Shown here: positions 10,191-22,361 of the stretch, in pieces
How positions within the stretch are numbered: the stretch's first letter is position 1
How the letters are laid out: every line of letters begins with the position of its first letter
NCBI GenBank assembly: GCA_010015655.1
Contig: ML976680.1
Span: 294,260 to 358,259, forward strand
Direction: 5' to 3'
Origin: Bimuria novae-zelandiae CBS 107.79
Taxonomy: Eukaryota > Ascomycota > Dothideomycetes > Pleosporales > Didymosphaeriaceae
Length of the DNA: 64,000 nucleotides
The notes under the pieces: generated by a model
Told to the model about the DNA's origin: nothing
Seen by the model: only the letters and a program-made list of their open reading frames with translations
The model's database searches: none
Program-made: the position numbers and the translations under genes

Positions 10191-11585
10191 CTATTGCGCG
10201 CGGCACTGGGCCTCGCAGGTGCTTGGCATGAAGTCCTGCGTAATGTGACGCCGGATCCATGGCTAGGCATGCTCCTCCGCGTTGATATCTGGCGAATGAC
10301 CTGGCCAGGAGAGCTTCTGTATATGCGAAACTTCGAGATATTCGACTGCAATCTTGCTCGTGTGGGCAGGGGCACCGTCCTCGAGGAGCAGCGGGGTGCG
10401 TCCTTCTTTATATAGAGAATTGATCCACGGCACTAGTAATGGCTTCAGCACCTCCTCGCGGTGTCGGTAACCGTCTATGCCGCCGCGTGAGCGATCTACG
10501 CGCTTCATTTCATGGTGTTTTGCCCATGCCCAGGCTCTGCTGTTCGCGTCGGCATCGCCGAGCTCCCTGAGGGCAGCGCGGGCCTGGGGGACTAGCTGTT
10601 GCCTCTGCTCTTTGTTGCGCTGATTCTCCTCATCGAAGGCTTTTTTGGCCAGCTTTTTTGCCTCTGGCGTCTCGGTGCCGTAGATGTGATAGGGGCCCTT
10701 CGCATCGTAGGTAAAGCTGCCGTAGAACTGGAGGGCGCAATTATTGTGAATCTTCGGCCGTTTAATGTTAGGATGCTAGATCTTGTCGTCCTTTGCCCAC
10801 GCGCGCAGCTTGCCGCACATCTCGCCGACCCGTGCTGGTGTTTCGTTAGTAAAAATAACGCTCTGAAAGTTGAAGCCCAGCTCATCGCCATACTTATACA
10901 GATCTGGGTTGTGGGCGGGCGCCCACTCAAGGCAACGCTTTTTCTGCGCGTTGTCGAGCATCGGTTTGCGTCCCGGAGCTTTGCGGCCATACCCAGCTTC
11001 ATACATGAGGTTTTCGAAGCTGCTGACGCTGAGAGGCCTGGGCAGCTGTAGATGATCGAAATCGCCGTCAGCGACTGCCTGCCAGCTCTGCTTTTCACGG
11101 GCTTCTTTGTTCTGGGTAGCGACGGCGATGATCGCGGCCTTTTGCTCTGGGGAAAAGTCGATATCCTGGCCACCTCGGCCGACTTCTGTTTCGTAGAGAT
11201 ACGGGTCCCAGAGAGGGAGTTTTGACGCCTCTGAACGCTCTCGCGTGCGTGCGAGCAACTTGCTGAGAGTGGCCTGGGTCACAGGAAGTTGTTTGGCGAG
11301 GCTGTACTGAGATACTCCGGCTGACATCGCGCCGACGGCGTAGGCTTTCGTTTCGGGCGGCAATTCGCGACGAGCGGTCTTCGGGACGCGGGTTTTGCTG
11401 GTGATGTCTTGCGGTGCTTTCTGCGAGTCGCTGGTATGTCTTTTTATTAAAATCGGCCGTGATTTGGGTAAGAAATAGCGCGTCGAAGTTGTGGTGTTGA
11501 GTGAGAATGGCTGGCTGAGGTTGTGGGGGACGTGCGCTACCGTAGCTTGGCAGTTGGCGCGCCACTGAACGCGCCACCCCAACAT
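10191..11585 (-). pseudogene. Tc1/mariner-superfamily (DDE_3-type) transposase, inactivated
   Basis: One frame of 464 codons runs from an ATG at 11585 to a TAG at 10191, broken by two internal stops at 10776-10778 and 10263-10265. Both stops stand where the family has Trp (the second just after PDINAEEHA), as expected from TGG to TAG by RIP. The N-terminal third has a helix-turn-helix (SQYSLAKQLPVTQATLSKLL). The catalytic core reads VIFTNETPARVGE, LLLEDGAPAHTS and WPGHSPDINAEEHAW. The first catalytic Asp is replaced by Asn (residue 247, codon AAC at 10845-10847), again a G-to-A change. The enzyme would cut and paste its element at TA sites; this copy cannot. No terminal repeats were found, so the right side may be truncated by the AT island. 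Composition is GC-balanced, so decay is light. Confidence 0.85.
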
Positions 11586-11639
11586 GATCGCTTGGCCAGC
11601 AACAGAAGGCTACTAAGCCACCTATAATTAATATTATTA

Positions 11640-13780
11640 TAAGATTTTCTAGAGCTAAGGTCTCTAAGACCTATAAATAATTATTAGCTATTTAAATTAT
11701 TAATATTTACTTTGTATTCTAATTATTTAGCTACTACGCGACTTTAAGGTAAATATAATAAATAAAACTTTATTAATATTTATAGCCTTACGCTAAGTCT
11801 ATTTTTTCTTAATAGTTTTATTAAAAGGCTTTAAAATATTTTTACTACTTAATTTAAATATTTTAATATATTTTTAAAATTAACTTTATAATTTATAAGC
11901 CTATTACTTAAAGTATTACTTAGTAGTTTTATTAGCCTTCTATTTTACAGGTGTATTTTTAGTAGCTACTTAAGTAATATACCTCTCTTAAAGTAGCCTT
12001 ATTTTAAGCCACTGACTAGTCTAACGGGCTTTTACTTACTTTTTTAAGCTATAATTACTACGTTATAGTATTAATAATGGCAGGCCCACTATACGTATAA
12101 GGTACTTAAAAAATAGCTCTACTATAATACTTATTTGGCTAATTAAGAGGTAAAGGTTTATTTTACTTTAAGCGTTTCTTTTACATTACTAGAGCCCTTT
12201 ATAGGCCTTCATTTTTATGCTCGAAGAGTCACTTTTATATAAAAAAAAATTAGGTATATAGTTTAATATAGTTTTTTAGCCTTATTATTACCCCTTATAT
12301 TACTAATAGTCTTTAGTAGCTAGATAATCATTCCCTAATCTAAAGCACTAAGTATTAAGGTTAATCTTTTTTATAATTATTAATTAAAAGGTATAGTCTA
12401 ATTAAATTACTTAACGATAGTTATTAGATGTAGTAGAGAAATATATATATTACTTTAAAGGCCTAAAGAACAAATAGCTACCTTATAATACTTACTTAGA
12501 TCCTTTAGAATAGGCTAAAGAAGTCTCTCTTAATATTAAAAACTAGTCCTTAACTATTCTATAAGAAGGCTAATAGCGTATTTAAATATATTATTAATAA
12601 AGACTTAAACAAGCAGATATTAAGTGGCTATAACGTATAAATTAAATAAGGTAAATAAATAGCTAATAGGATCCTATTATAATTATAATAGTTAATAAAA
12701 TTTATAATAATATAAATTTATAGCTATTAAGGTTTAACAGTTAATATAATTATCTAACTTTTAACTTTATAAGGCGATTAAATACTTATTAAAGGTATAT
12801 AAGTCCTATCTAATTGCTTAACTTGCTAGATTTAGATATAGTAATAAAGGACTAATAGTGTTAATGTTAAGGATTAAGATTATAATATACGTCGCCCTAT
12901 ACCACGCCGCTATACATCCCCAAAAGGAACAAGTAACGATAGCTATCGTTACAAGGCATTGGATAGTATATATAGGCATTGTAACAAAGATCCTCGACCT
13001 AGCTTGATTGTATGTTTGTAGAGGTGGCATGATAGATTAGAACTGGATCTAGGGTAGATCTGTCGACGCATATACAGGCTATGAGCGATATCCACTATCG
13101 GCTGCCATTCTGGATAGCTTGCCTTACAACTTTGCTCTCGTACAGAGGCCTATCAAAGATCCTGTTTGAGGGGTAGTTGATGCTAAGTAGGATGTCTCTC
13201 TTGTTCATATTATAGATATCTCGAGTCTTAATCTGATACTGCTCTATCTTCTACTATAAGAGGTTCAAGTAGAGCTTATATTTAGCTGGGGAATTAGCTT
13301 TATAACGATTACTATTAATACTAATTATTTATTATAATATTAGGAATTTAGCGTAATGCTGGATAAAATAATTAACCTGTTATAAGCTAATATTTTTTTA
13401 AACTATTATAGAGGCAAAGCTCTATATTATTTACTATATAAATGGAAGACCACGTTTAGTAAAGTGTCTAATATATTATAAAAACTTTTAATCTTCCTAT
13501 TAGGTATTATTTTAGCTATCATTATGGTAACTACCGTGGTTCCTATAATATCTACTAAATCTAGAAACCCTTTAGAGCTTCTAAGGATATTATTCTTAAA
13601 AGCCCTATATATACCTACTAAACCTAGACGTTCTTTACAGTAACTATAGCCCGCTTTTATTAATAAATAGCTACTACTTTCTTTATATAACTTAGATCCT
13701 ACGCTTACGCATAAGCTAGAGCTCTAGTATAAATATTTAAGTATAAGTTTTACTTCTGTTTCCTTACGCAAAGTTATGTA
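11640..13780. other. AT-rich stretch of unknown origin with one GC-balanced patch
   Basis: No reading frame or repeat boundary is recognised. A patch of nearly normal composition lies at about 12885-13260. It holds a perfect 20-bp palindrome (12933-12952) and, on the minus strand, TGTTACAATGCC followed by TATATATA near 12979, which resembles the start of an LTR promoter. A second boundary that would prove an LTR was not found. Confidence 0.4.
12933..12952. repeat. perfect 20-bp palindrome
   Basis: GTAACGATAGCTATCGTTAC equals its own reverse complement. It lies in the only GC-balanced patch of the left part of the island. Function is unknown. Confidence 0.8.
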
Positions 13781-13941
13781 TGTAAGGGGCTGGATGCTCA
13801 AGGAGCCAAAGGTACTAGAAGAATACTTATGAATTCGATAGAGAGTTAGAAGTTAAGCTTCGGACGTCGAACTTATATATCTGGGATTCACATAACCGAG
13901 GGTCAAGGATCCGAGGCAACAACTGGACGTAGCCCATTACA
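13781..13941 (+). repeat. 161-bp LTR-like repeat, copy 1 (little mutated)
   Basis: Begins TGTAAGGGGCTGG and ends CCCATTACA, the TG...CA pattern of an LTR. Flanking bases ATGTA and TTGTA match at four of five positions. Two other copies (14022-14182 and 47484-47644) have the same length. This copy keeps normal composition, while the other two carry many C-to-T/G-to-A changes. Probably a short solo LTR of Copia or TRIM type. Confidence 0.65.
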
Positions 13942-14021
13942 TTGTATCTACCTAAGTTTTATATGTATTATATTAATTAAGCTATTTTAGAAGCTTAATA
14001 TTACTACTTATAGCCTCTCGT

Positions 14022-14182
14022 TATAAGGGACTGGGTGCTTAAGGAGCCAAAGGTACTAGAAGAATACATATAAATTTAATAGAAATTCTAAAGTTAAGCT
14101 TTAGGCATCGAACTTATATATCTAGGATTTATATAACTAAGGGTTAAAAAATTAGTGTAATAACTAGGCGTAGCTTATTATA
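14022..14182 (+). repeat. 161-bp LTR-like repeat, copy 2 (RIP-mutated)
   Basis: Aligns end to end with 13781-13941 (TATAAGGGACTGGGTGCT against TGTAAGGGGCTGGATGCT), and nearly all differences are transitions toward A and T. It lies 80 bp from copy 1 in the same direction. No TSD is seen. Confidence 0.6.
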
Positions 14183-14563
14183 TACCTCCTTTTCCTGTAT
14201 TAAGGTAAAGAATAATCTATACGTTTTATCGTACTATATAGCTTCGCAATTATTTTATTATCTACTTATAATTTTCTTACTATTTTAAACCTTATACTAG
14301 TACTATACTCGCGTATCTAATTTTAAATTTTTACTATAAGTAGTTACTATAGTAGTGTGTTCGCGATAGTGTGTTTACTTATTATTATATATGTAAAATT
14401 ACTTCTTACTTAGCTTCTAAACCTTACTTTTTTATACCTTTTTTTCTTATCTTAACTTTGTATACTATAACGTCTTACTTTTAGCTAAGTCTTTTTTTAC
14501 TTTATAATCTACTTCCTCTTCTTATTCGAATAAAATAGCTTATCCTTTACGTAATACCCGCGT

Positions 14564-14985
14564 TGTTATGGGGCGCTCTCGCTCGGTCCAATCTAGGTTA
14601 GGGTAGTAAGGTAATAAAGTGCCTTATAAATTATTTAGCAGTATAAGTTAATATAACATTTAGCGCGCGGCTAGATAATTTAATCTTATAAAAAATAAGA
14701 TAACTATTAATCTATATAGGAGAATGTACTCGCATAGAAGATATATAAGTTAACTATAAGAAGCGTATAAAGGAAATCGTCCTGTATATATATCCTCCTT
14801 GTCCCATAGAGTCCTATGGTATCCCATGGGATATCCTGGGACGTCATGTGACCAGGGTCACGTAGTCTAATAATGTCCTATAGTCTTGGCGTCTAAGACA
14901 GCCTGGGACGTTACGTAAGCCTAAGGTGGGGCCTGGTTATCGTTATAAGGCCCGTCGTCCCACCTTCGATCTCTGGACCGTAACA
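14564..14985 (-). mobile_element. solo LTR of the Gypsy-A family, minus orientation
   Basis: Read on the minus strand it starts TGTTACGGTCCAG at 14985 and ends CCCATAACA at 14564 (422 bp). Its second half aligns with the Gypsy-A LTRs (GTTAACTTATATATCTTCTA and the terminal GGACCGAGCG part). Flanks CGCGT (14559-14563) and CGCAT (14986-14990) differ by one G-to-A and are the TSD. LTR plus TSD without internal sequence means the element was lost by LTR recombination. Confidence 0.75.
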
Positions 14986-15834
14986 CGCATAATAAGGGCT
15001 TTTAAGCGTTAAAAGCGTGCTATTAATTCTAATAATAAAATAAAAAAAGTCTTACCTTTATTATAGTTACTTAGTTACTAACTTAAGAAAACTAAGCTCT
15101 TTAGAAAAAGGGTTTTATGTCTAACACTAGCGTAATCCTCGTTTGCTAGCTTATTAAAACGTTTAGTTTTTTTTAACGCTTATGTAATAAGTTTTAAACT
15201 TTTTTTTTTTACTTTTTTTACTTATTCTTACTTTCTAACTTGCCTCTTTACTCGTCTAACATCCTTTTAAGTTTTTATTAGCCTAGGTATACGCACTTAC
15301 TAAATTAATAAGCATAGCTTTTAGGACCTAATCCTACTATACGTAATAATTAAGCGCTAGTATATTAATTATATTACTTATAAACGCGTCTACTAGTAAG
15401 TTTTAGCGGGTAAGATAGTATCCTACAAGAAGTACCATACGTATAAGCTTACTAGCTATACTAGACAAGTATACTTTAGTCTAACTTATTTCAAATAACT
15501 TTAAGGTGTGCTCTGCTAACTTCTTTCCCTACTTAGATTTTGCCTACCTTTAATAGAGCTAACTATGAAAAGTTTACTAATATTATAGTTTTTAGTATAA
15601 ACTACTTTTAAATAAAAATTTAAAGAGTAGCTAGAAGTAAAAGGCCTTTCCTATTAACCTTAAAACGTTTTATTCTACTTATAAAGTTACTATTATTAAT
15701 TAATATACCTTTTTTAAGAGTAAGACTACTATTACTGTAAGTCCTATTACTTTTATTATAAGACTGTTTAGCTTTTAGAGCGTATTACTATTATAGTTAA
15801 GAAAATTTTCAAGTTTCTTTAAGTTTATACTACT
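14986..15834. other. AT-rich stretch between two solo LTRs
   Basis: Heavily mutated sequence with no recognised frame. It may belong to the 5' part of Gypsy E or to an older element. Confidence 0.3.
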
Positions 15835-16305
15835 TATTACGAGCTCTAGAAACCTGGGCAGTGACACGACCATAACTAAGAATAGATAGGGGGAGGCAGA
15901 TAAGGTTGTACTATAGCTAGCCTACGAGGACTCGCGGGGCTGCTTAGTTTAGCCAGGGTCACGTGATCACGATTCGCCAAGAACCAGCTTCGATGCTAGA
16001 TCAAGGGTGATCCGCTAAGAAGCGGGACAATTATTAGATTACCTAAAAATAAAGGAAGAAATAGACTAGTATATAGTATAATAATTCTCTTATTATTATT
16101 TCCTTCCTTATAGTTAACTTTTGTATCGTCTGCACGAGTACGTTCTCTATATAAACTAGTAATTATCTTATTTATTATAAGATTAGATTATATAGCCACG
16201 CGCTAAGTTGTCACATTAACTTATACTACTAAATAATCTATAAAGTGCTACTTCTGCCTTATAGCCCTAATCCGGATCGGACCAATGTGTGAGCGACTCA
16301 TAATA
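15835..16305 (+). mobile_element. solo LTR of the Gypsy-A superfamily, plus orientation
   Basis: Runs from TATTACGAGCTC (mutated TGTTAC) to CTCATAATA, 471 bp. The 3' half matches the Gypsy-A LTR; the 5' half differs but shares a GGGTCACGTGATCAC block. The TSD CTACT is perfect on both sides (15830-15834 and 16306-16310), so this is a solo LTR and not the 5' LTR of the element around it. Confidence 0.8.
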
Positions 16306-18509
16306 CTACTAACTTTAAGGTGTCACGATAACCTCCTAGGGAACCTAATAGCCTAGATATACTATTAATAATAGTACGTTAGTATATATACTTCAGCCAC
16401 TAAACTTATATTTTTAGGAACTAAAAGTCTAATAGCCTTAGCCCTAAAAATTTAATAGCCTAGACCCTAAAGGTTGCTTCTAATTAGTTAGACACGACAC
16501 TAGCTATCTAGGTACTAGCACCTAGACTAAACAAGATAGATAGATCCACGCTAGATAAAGGGGAGAAGACCTTTTCTCCTTATCTAATATCTTATACCTA
16601 CACGTAAATATTAAATAAAGTATAATTAACTAACTCTTTAAGCTAGGCTCTCTCTACTTGTTGCTCTCGTAATATTACGTTAGATTACCCCTAACCCTAA
16701 TATAATAACCCTGATAGACTAGAACTGTAAAATTCAGAGGATAATAAATTAGATAAAGTTAATATAAGAGACTTTTTAAGAAGTTATATTCTTAACTAAT
16801 AGCTACTAAGAAGAGGCTCTGCAGCGTATAAAAGCACGATACTAAGCTAAAATAAAAGCTTTACGTAAAGAGTTATCTCCTACTAAGTTAGTTTACTTCG
16901 TGCTAGATACCCTAGCTATAACCAAAGAATCTATAGATTCCTCTAAAATACTATTTAAAAATAGTTTAATAGCTATAAAGCCTACCTACTAGAGTAATAG
17001 GCTCCCTAACCCACTAATATTTACTAGTAAAAGGAATGAACTACCTCTATTTATTTTATAATTATAAATAAAGCTAAAAGGTAATACTAATTAATATTTA
17101 ACTAAATGCGCTAACATATCTACGGCTACTTTTAGCTTAATACTAACTCTATAACTTTTACTAACCCGCTAATTAGCTCTAATATAAATACTATAAAAAA
17201 GCTAATCGCCTTCCTTCTTACTATATACAATAACCTAAATAGAATCCTATTAACATAGAGTAAGTTTAATAATCTAAAGTAAAAAAAGTAACCTTTCTTA
17301 AGCTACTTTACCTAGTTTTAATGCCTTATAGTAGGTACCTAGTTTAATAAAAAAGCGTAGATTAATGCCATACGACGCTTATTATTAAATAATTTCTAAT
17401 ATATAGTAGTAGGACCTAAGATCCTGTTTAATATTAATTAATTCGCTAACCTAATTATGTAATATAATAATAATTTTTAATACCTGCATACCTACTCTAA
17501 TTATTAATTAACCTTATAATAGTAGCACGACCTTAATATAATAGAAATTAATATATTATCTATAACCTTATTAGCTTAAAAGAAGGACAAGTACTAAAAT
17601 AAGGGACTTTACTTTTATTATAAAGTATATAAACACATTACTAAGGACTACCCGAAGAAGACAACGCAGATCTGTACTATAAACTAGAGTTACTTACTAC
17701 ACTAACGCTTAACCTCTTTTTATAGTTAGAAATAACGTTACTTATACGTCTTAGACTTAAGCTTTGGCTCTTACTTATCTTAATCACGCTTCAAACGACG
17801 CTTATTATTAAGAAACGTATGGTCCTAGAGATAAGTTGCTTAATAAGACTATGCTAAATATAAGTCTTAATAGACCTATAAACTACTCTTTTTACTTAAA
17901 CTTAAAAGAGACAGATTAACATCCCTTATACTATTTAATAAAGTAATGCTAGGTAATTAGTAATTGCCTTAGTTAATACTAAAGCTATAAAACTTAGATT
18001 TATCTATTAAGACTTTGCGTGTAATCTAAAACTACGTTTATAGCTACTACCCTATATTATATAACCTACTAGATTTAATAGAAATTAATTAGACAATAGA
18101 GACATTACGTATATAGTAAATATATATTTACGTTATTATAACTATGTAGAGCAGGCCACGCTTTATATAATAATAATAGGCAAGTATTAAATAATTCTTA
18201 GATAGTCCTCGATATACAGGTATTAGATAAGACTAGATTATAATATAAAATAGCCAAGGTTTATAGCTAGACGCCACTAGGACTATTGCCTACGTAGGAA
18301 TAGAATATCTAGTAGCTGTACTATAATAAGTAGCATAAAATAGTACGTTAGTACTAAATTAGATCTTTAACCAATAATAATAATAATAATAAGGCATTAG
18401 CAATGCACTATTCGCCTACTTAGGTTAAGAGTGAAATATAATAACTAGTATAAAATACTACGCTATTAGCTATAAAAGCTTAAACTAATACTTATAGATA
18501 GACTAGGCG
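16306..18509 (+). mobile_element. Gypsy E, left fragment (gag to protease)
   Basis: The plus strand holds a decayed Gypsy frame. At about 18120-18450 the segments ATLYIIIIGKY and RPRFIARRHQDYC-like text fit the region after a retroviral-type aspartic protease. The frame is cut at 18509 by Gypsy A, whose TSD AGGCG/AGACG shows that E resumes at 36334. E is therefore the host of the deepest nest. Its own LTRs were not identified. Confidence 0.5.
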
Positions 18510-18954
18510 TATTATAACCCAGGGACATCGGGACAAGGAATCTTATAACGGTACACAAGCCCCATCCGGGGATGACGTAATATCCCAGGCTGTTCCAGAC
18601 GCCAAGCATATAGGACAATGTGGGACCACGTGACCTAGGTCACGTGACGTCCCAGGAATCCCAAGAAATTCCATGGACACGAGGCATAGGACACTATGGG
18701 ACTTTATAGGACAAGAGAGATATTTATACATAGGTGGTTTCCTATGTTATGCTCCTTATAGTTAACTTATATATCTTCTATAATAGTACGTTCTCCTATA
18801 TAGACTAATAGTTATTTTATTTATTATAAGATTAAATTATATAGTCACGCGCTAATTTATTGCATTAATTTATATTACTAAATAATTTATAAAGTGCTAC
18901 TTTAGCCTTACTATCCTAACCTAGATTAGACTAAGGTGTAAGCGTCTTATAACA
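18510..18954 (+). repeat. Gypsy A 5' LTR
   Basis: Starts TATTATAACCC (TG mutated to TA), ends CTTATAACA. U3 is close to normal composition until about 18730, with a palindromic CACGTG pair at 18627-18646 and a TATA box (TATTTATA) at 18721-18728. The rest is AT-rich. Confidence 0.88.
18627..18646. promoter_or_regulatory. double E-box palindrome in the Gypsy A U3
   Basis: CACGTGACCTAGGTCACGTG is a perfect 20-bp palindrome made of two CACGTG E-boxes. It lies about 75 bp upstream of the LTR TATA box. The 3' LTR has the same block at 36000-36020 with transitions. bHLH factors of the Cbf1 type bind such sites, so it may be the enhancer of the element; binding here is inferred. Confidence 0.6.
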
Positions 18955-19079
18955 CTTTAACTACCTACTAAGTACGATATAGCAGGACTTAGCACTCTAG
19001 CTATAGCGTTAACCCTAAAAAGGGCTCTAAGAAAGGTTATAGCTAAGCAAGTAACACAGATTATATAACTTTAAGAAAG

Positions 19080-19960
19080 TATTAATTAGATAAATAAGAA
19101 AATTAGTATTTAGGAAGACGTGAAGTAGTAGCTAAAGGTTCTTAAGCCTAAGCCCTATAATAGTAAGGATTATCTAGTAATATTTCTAATAACTATAGAG
19201 TTATTTATCTAATATAACCTAGGAAAATTTAAAACTAACTAAGATAAAATCCAAGTCACCTGCATAAATATGCAAGGAAAGGCAGTAAAGTAGGCTAGGC
19301 TAATAATTAATAACTCCCTTAAGAATAACTAACTCGAGGATTATAATAACACCACGAAGGAAGCTATAGAGAATTAGGAATCCTTTTATAACGCTATAAA
19401 AGATATATTTAGCACGATTAATAAAAAATATTAGGCTAAGATTCGCCTTTAACGTCTGCGCTAGGAAAAGTTGGTAGTACTTTATACGCTAGAGTTTAAA
19501 TAGATTAAGGTAAAATTAGTTAGATAGGGTAATGCTCTACTTATAATTGCCTACTATAATAGGCTTAAGAAAGCCGTTAGGGACGAGTTAGTCTACTAAA
19601 AGAAACCTAATAACCTAGAGGAACTTATTAACTAAGCTATAAAAGTAGATAATTACTTATATAAAAGAAAAATAGCCAGGCAATGCGGAGGACATATATT
19701 TATAAAATTAAAAAATTATACACAGTCTATAAGCCGTGATACGGATAGAGACCTTATTATAGCTAATAAAGCTTGTTAGCATAAGAAATAGGCTAACTAG
19801 ATCTAGAAGTTTAGAAGATCTAGGTAGGGTAAGAACTCTATATCTCTTAAAAAAAGATAATAATAGTAATTGATAAAGCATGCCTTTATTATAGAGAATA
19901 AGGGCATTTTTCTAGAGACTATAAGAAGCTAAAAACAGAGGTTAATGTAATTAACCTCCT
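19080..19960 (+). pseudogene. Gypsy A gag remnant with zinc knuckle
   Basis: A plus-strand frame with many stops resembles a Gypsy capsid: LKNN, FYNAIKDIFSTINKKYQAK-like and NNLEELINQAIKVDNYLYKR-like text. At 19878-19925 a CCHC nucleic-acid-binding knuckle reads A-C-L-Y-Y-R-E-stop-G-H-F-S-R-D-Y, in which the second and fourth Cys have become Tyr and Gln a stop, as RIP predicts. It would have packaged element RNA. Confidence 0.6.
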
Positions 19961-21394
19961 TAATATAGTAATAGCTACTCTTACCCTAACTAATAAGATT
20001 AAGAACCTTATGCAGGAGATCCCTAATCTAATAAAATAAGTAAAAGAATAGATAGTTCTATAAAAGTATAATATTACTAGCTAACTAGTAAAATAAACGT
20101 GCTAGATATATAATAGTAAGCTATATTATATATCTTAGTGTAATTAAAAAATAGTATTATAAAGACTATATACTTAGAATGCCTACTAGCTAGTAGAAAA
20201 GATATAAGGAGTCCTAGCACGCTATTTATACTAAATTATAATAGTTAAGTAGCATGCACGCGTGGAATAGTACTTTAAAGATACTTGCAATATCCATACC
20301 TAGTAAAAATATATAACTAGATAGTTTCTACGCGGCATGGACCCTATAACCTAAAGGGTGTCACAGGAGTGACCTAGCTGGAACACGAAACCCATCCGTC
20401 TATCCTATAGGACAAGTGTCACCTATAATACTTTGCACACCTAAGCCTACAGGAGGAGGCAGCCTCCTCTAAAAATTAATTAAACTACTATAAGCTTGTA
20501 AGGCACGAATGCCTTACTCTAAATTACTCTTAACACAGGATACTAGGAGTATATAAATCTAATAAAATTAAAGAAGCCTATAGTGTATACTATTAATATT
20601 ATAAATAGTATAAGATTAAGAAAATCTTAAAATTAGCTTAGGTTAAGAACAAGATTTAGGAAGCTATAGGCCTAGATAGCAAGCCTAAGGACTTAAAAAA
20701 CTAGGATATTATTAGGTAATAAGCTACACTAGTAATAGTATAATTATTATAAATTATTAGTTAGGTACTCGTTAAGTCGAGAAACGCTGAATCAAGAATA
20801 TCACAATATATAGATATTATATTAAAGCACTTATTAATCCAGGAATAGATACGTATCTAATAGTCTTAAAAGTAGTTAGAAGATACGATATACCCGATTA
20901 TAATAAGAAAATACTATTATAAATAGGACTTATACATAGGACCTAATTATAAGGATATAGTAATAGTTAGTTACGTCTAGAGACGGCGCTAGTATAAGTT
21001 AATATTAAAGGCTTAAATAGCTAGCATGTCTTTACTATCGCTAAAATAAGGGATATAGAAGCTATTATTAGTTAAAAGTAGCTTAAGTAGCATAATCTAG
21101 CAATAGATTAGCTTACTAGGATAATACTACCTAGGAAACTACTCGTGATGGCTCTAGTAGAGCTACAGTAGAAGGGAACCCTCTAGGAACCTTTGGTAAA
21201 GAAGGAGAATAATATATTTACGATATAAGAAATATTAGTTTATAAAATAAATAAAAACTTATAGCAACACCTAGAAGAGGTGTGCTATTTATAGGTATAA
21301 TTAGCTAAAACAGTTAATAAGAATCCTAGTTCGCTAGTAGAGTACTAAGAATTTATAAACTTATTTAAGAAATATAACGAGATAGTCTCACTTA
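19961..21394 (+). other. Gypsy A gag-pol linker and protease region, degraded
   Basis: Belongs to Gypsy A by position. No protease motif could be fixed. A patch of normal composition at about 20330-20480 stands out and contains a GTCAC-AGGA-GTGAC hairpin. Confidence 0.4.
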
Positions 21395-22356
21395 AACACT
21401 AAGAGTAAGATTATAAAATACTACTAGTTAAAAGAGCTAAGTTATGGCTAGAGCGTTTATAACCCCTTCTATAAGACTAAAAGAAAGAATTAAAGGAACT
21501 ATTAAAATAATCTATTTTAGGAAATAGTAGCTTAATTAGAGTCCTGTGGCCTCCCTAATACTCTTTATACCTAAAAAAGATAGCAGGCTATTGCTCTATA
21601 TAAATTATAGATAGCTAAATACCCTAATAGTTAAAAATTAATACTTATTACCCCTAATTACGAAGCTTATAGACTAACTCCGTGAAGCTAAGTAGTTCAC
21701 GAAGTTTAATATCTAAGATAGATTCTATTAGATATAAATAGTAAGCGGACACGAATAGAAAACTGCCTTTTACACACGATATAGTCTTTTTAAGTATATA
21801 GTTATGCTAATAGGGCTAACAAACGTCCTAGCGACCTTTTAGAAACTTATAAATTAAGTTCTATATAAATACTTAGACCTATTTTATATAGCGTATTTAG
21901 ATAATATGCTAATCTATTCGAGCGGGTCCTTAGAGGAACATAAAGAGTACGTTTAAAAGGTACTTAAGAAACTATAGGAATATAGATTACTCCTATACCC
22001 TAAAAAGTGTAAGTTCTACGTTATAGAAATAGAATACCTAGGATTTATAATACCCTAGGAAGGTATTAAAATAGACCTAAAAAAGATCGCGATAATAGAA
22101 GAATAGCTCTTACTAAAAATAATAAAAGATATTTAGTCTTTTTTAGGCTTTATTAACTTCTATCGCAAATTTATTAGGAACTACTCTAAGATAATTACCC
22201 TACTAACGGAACTTATAAAAACTAGTAAATAGCGACCACTACGAGAAGAAAAGATAAAAGCTTTAAAAAACTAAAACGCCTATTCTTAACCACGCTATTA
22301 CTATAAATATACGACCTAGAGCGGCGGTATTATATCTACACTAACGCATTAAACTA
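21395..22356 (+). pseudogene. Gypsy A reverse transcriptase and start of RNase H
   Basis: The degraded frame matches Ty3/Gypsy reverse transcriptase: SLYLKKIAG (from PILFVPKKDS-type text), then AYLDNMLIYSSGSLEEHKEY around 21890-21935, where the catalytic YLDD has become YLDN, then KKCKFYVIEIEYLGFIIP and IKDIQSFLGFINFYRKFIRN. It ends in RNase H at the Gypsy B target site. The enzyme would have copied element RNA into DNA. Confidence 0.8.
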
Positions 22357-22361
22357 CGCGC

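Noticed and set aside
15835..16305. Taken at first as the 5' LTR of Gypsy E
   Set aside because: It has its own perfect TSD (CTACT) on both sides, so it is a solo LTR.
16680..16700. CCCTAACCCTAA-like sequence suggesting a telomere
   Set aside because: Only two units occur within AT-rich transposon DNA; no array.
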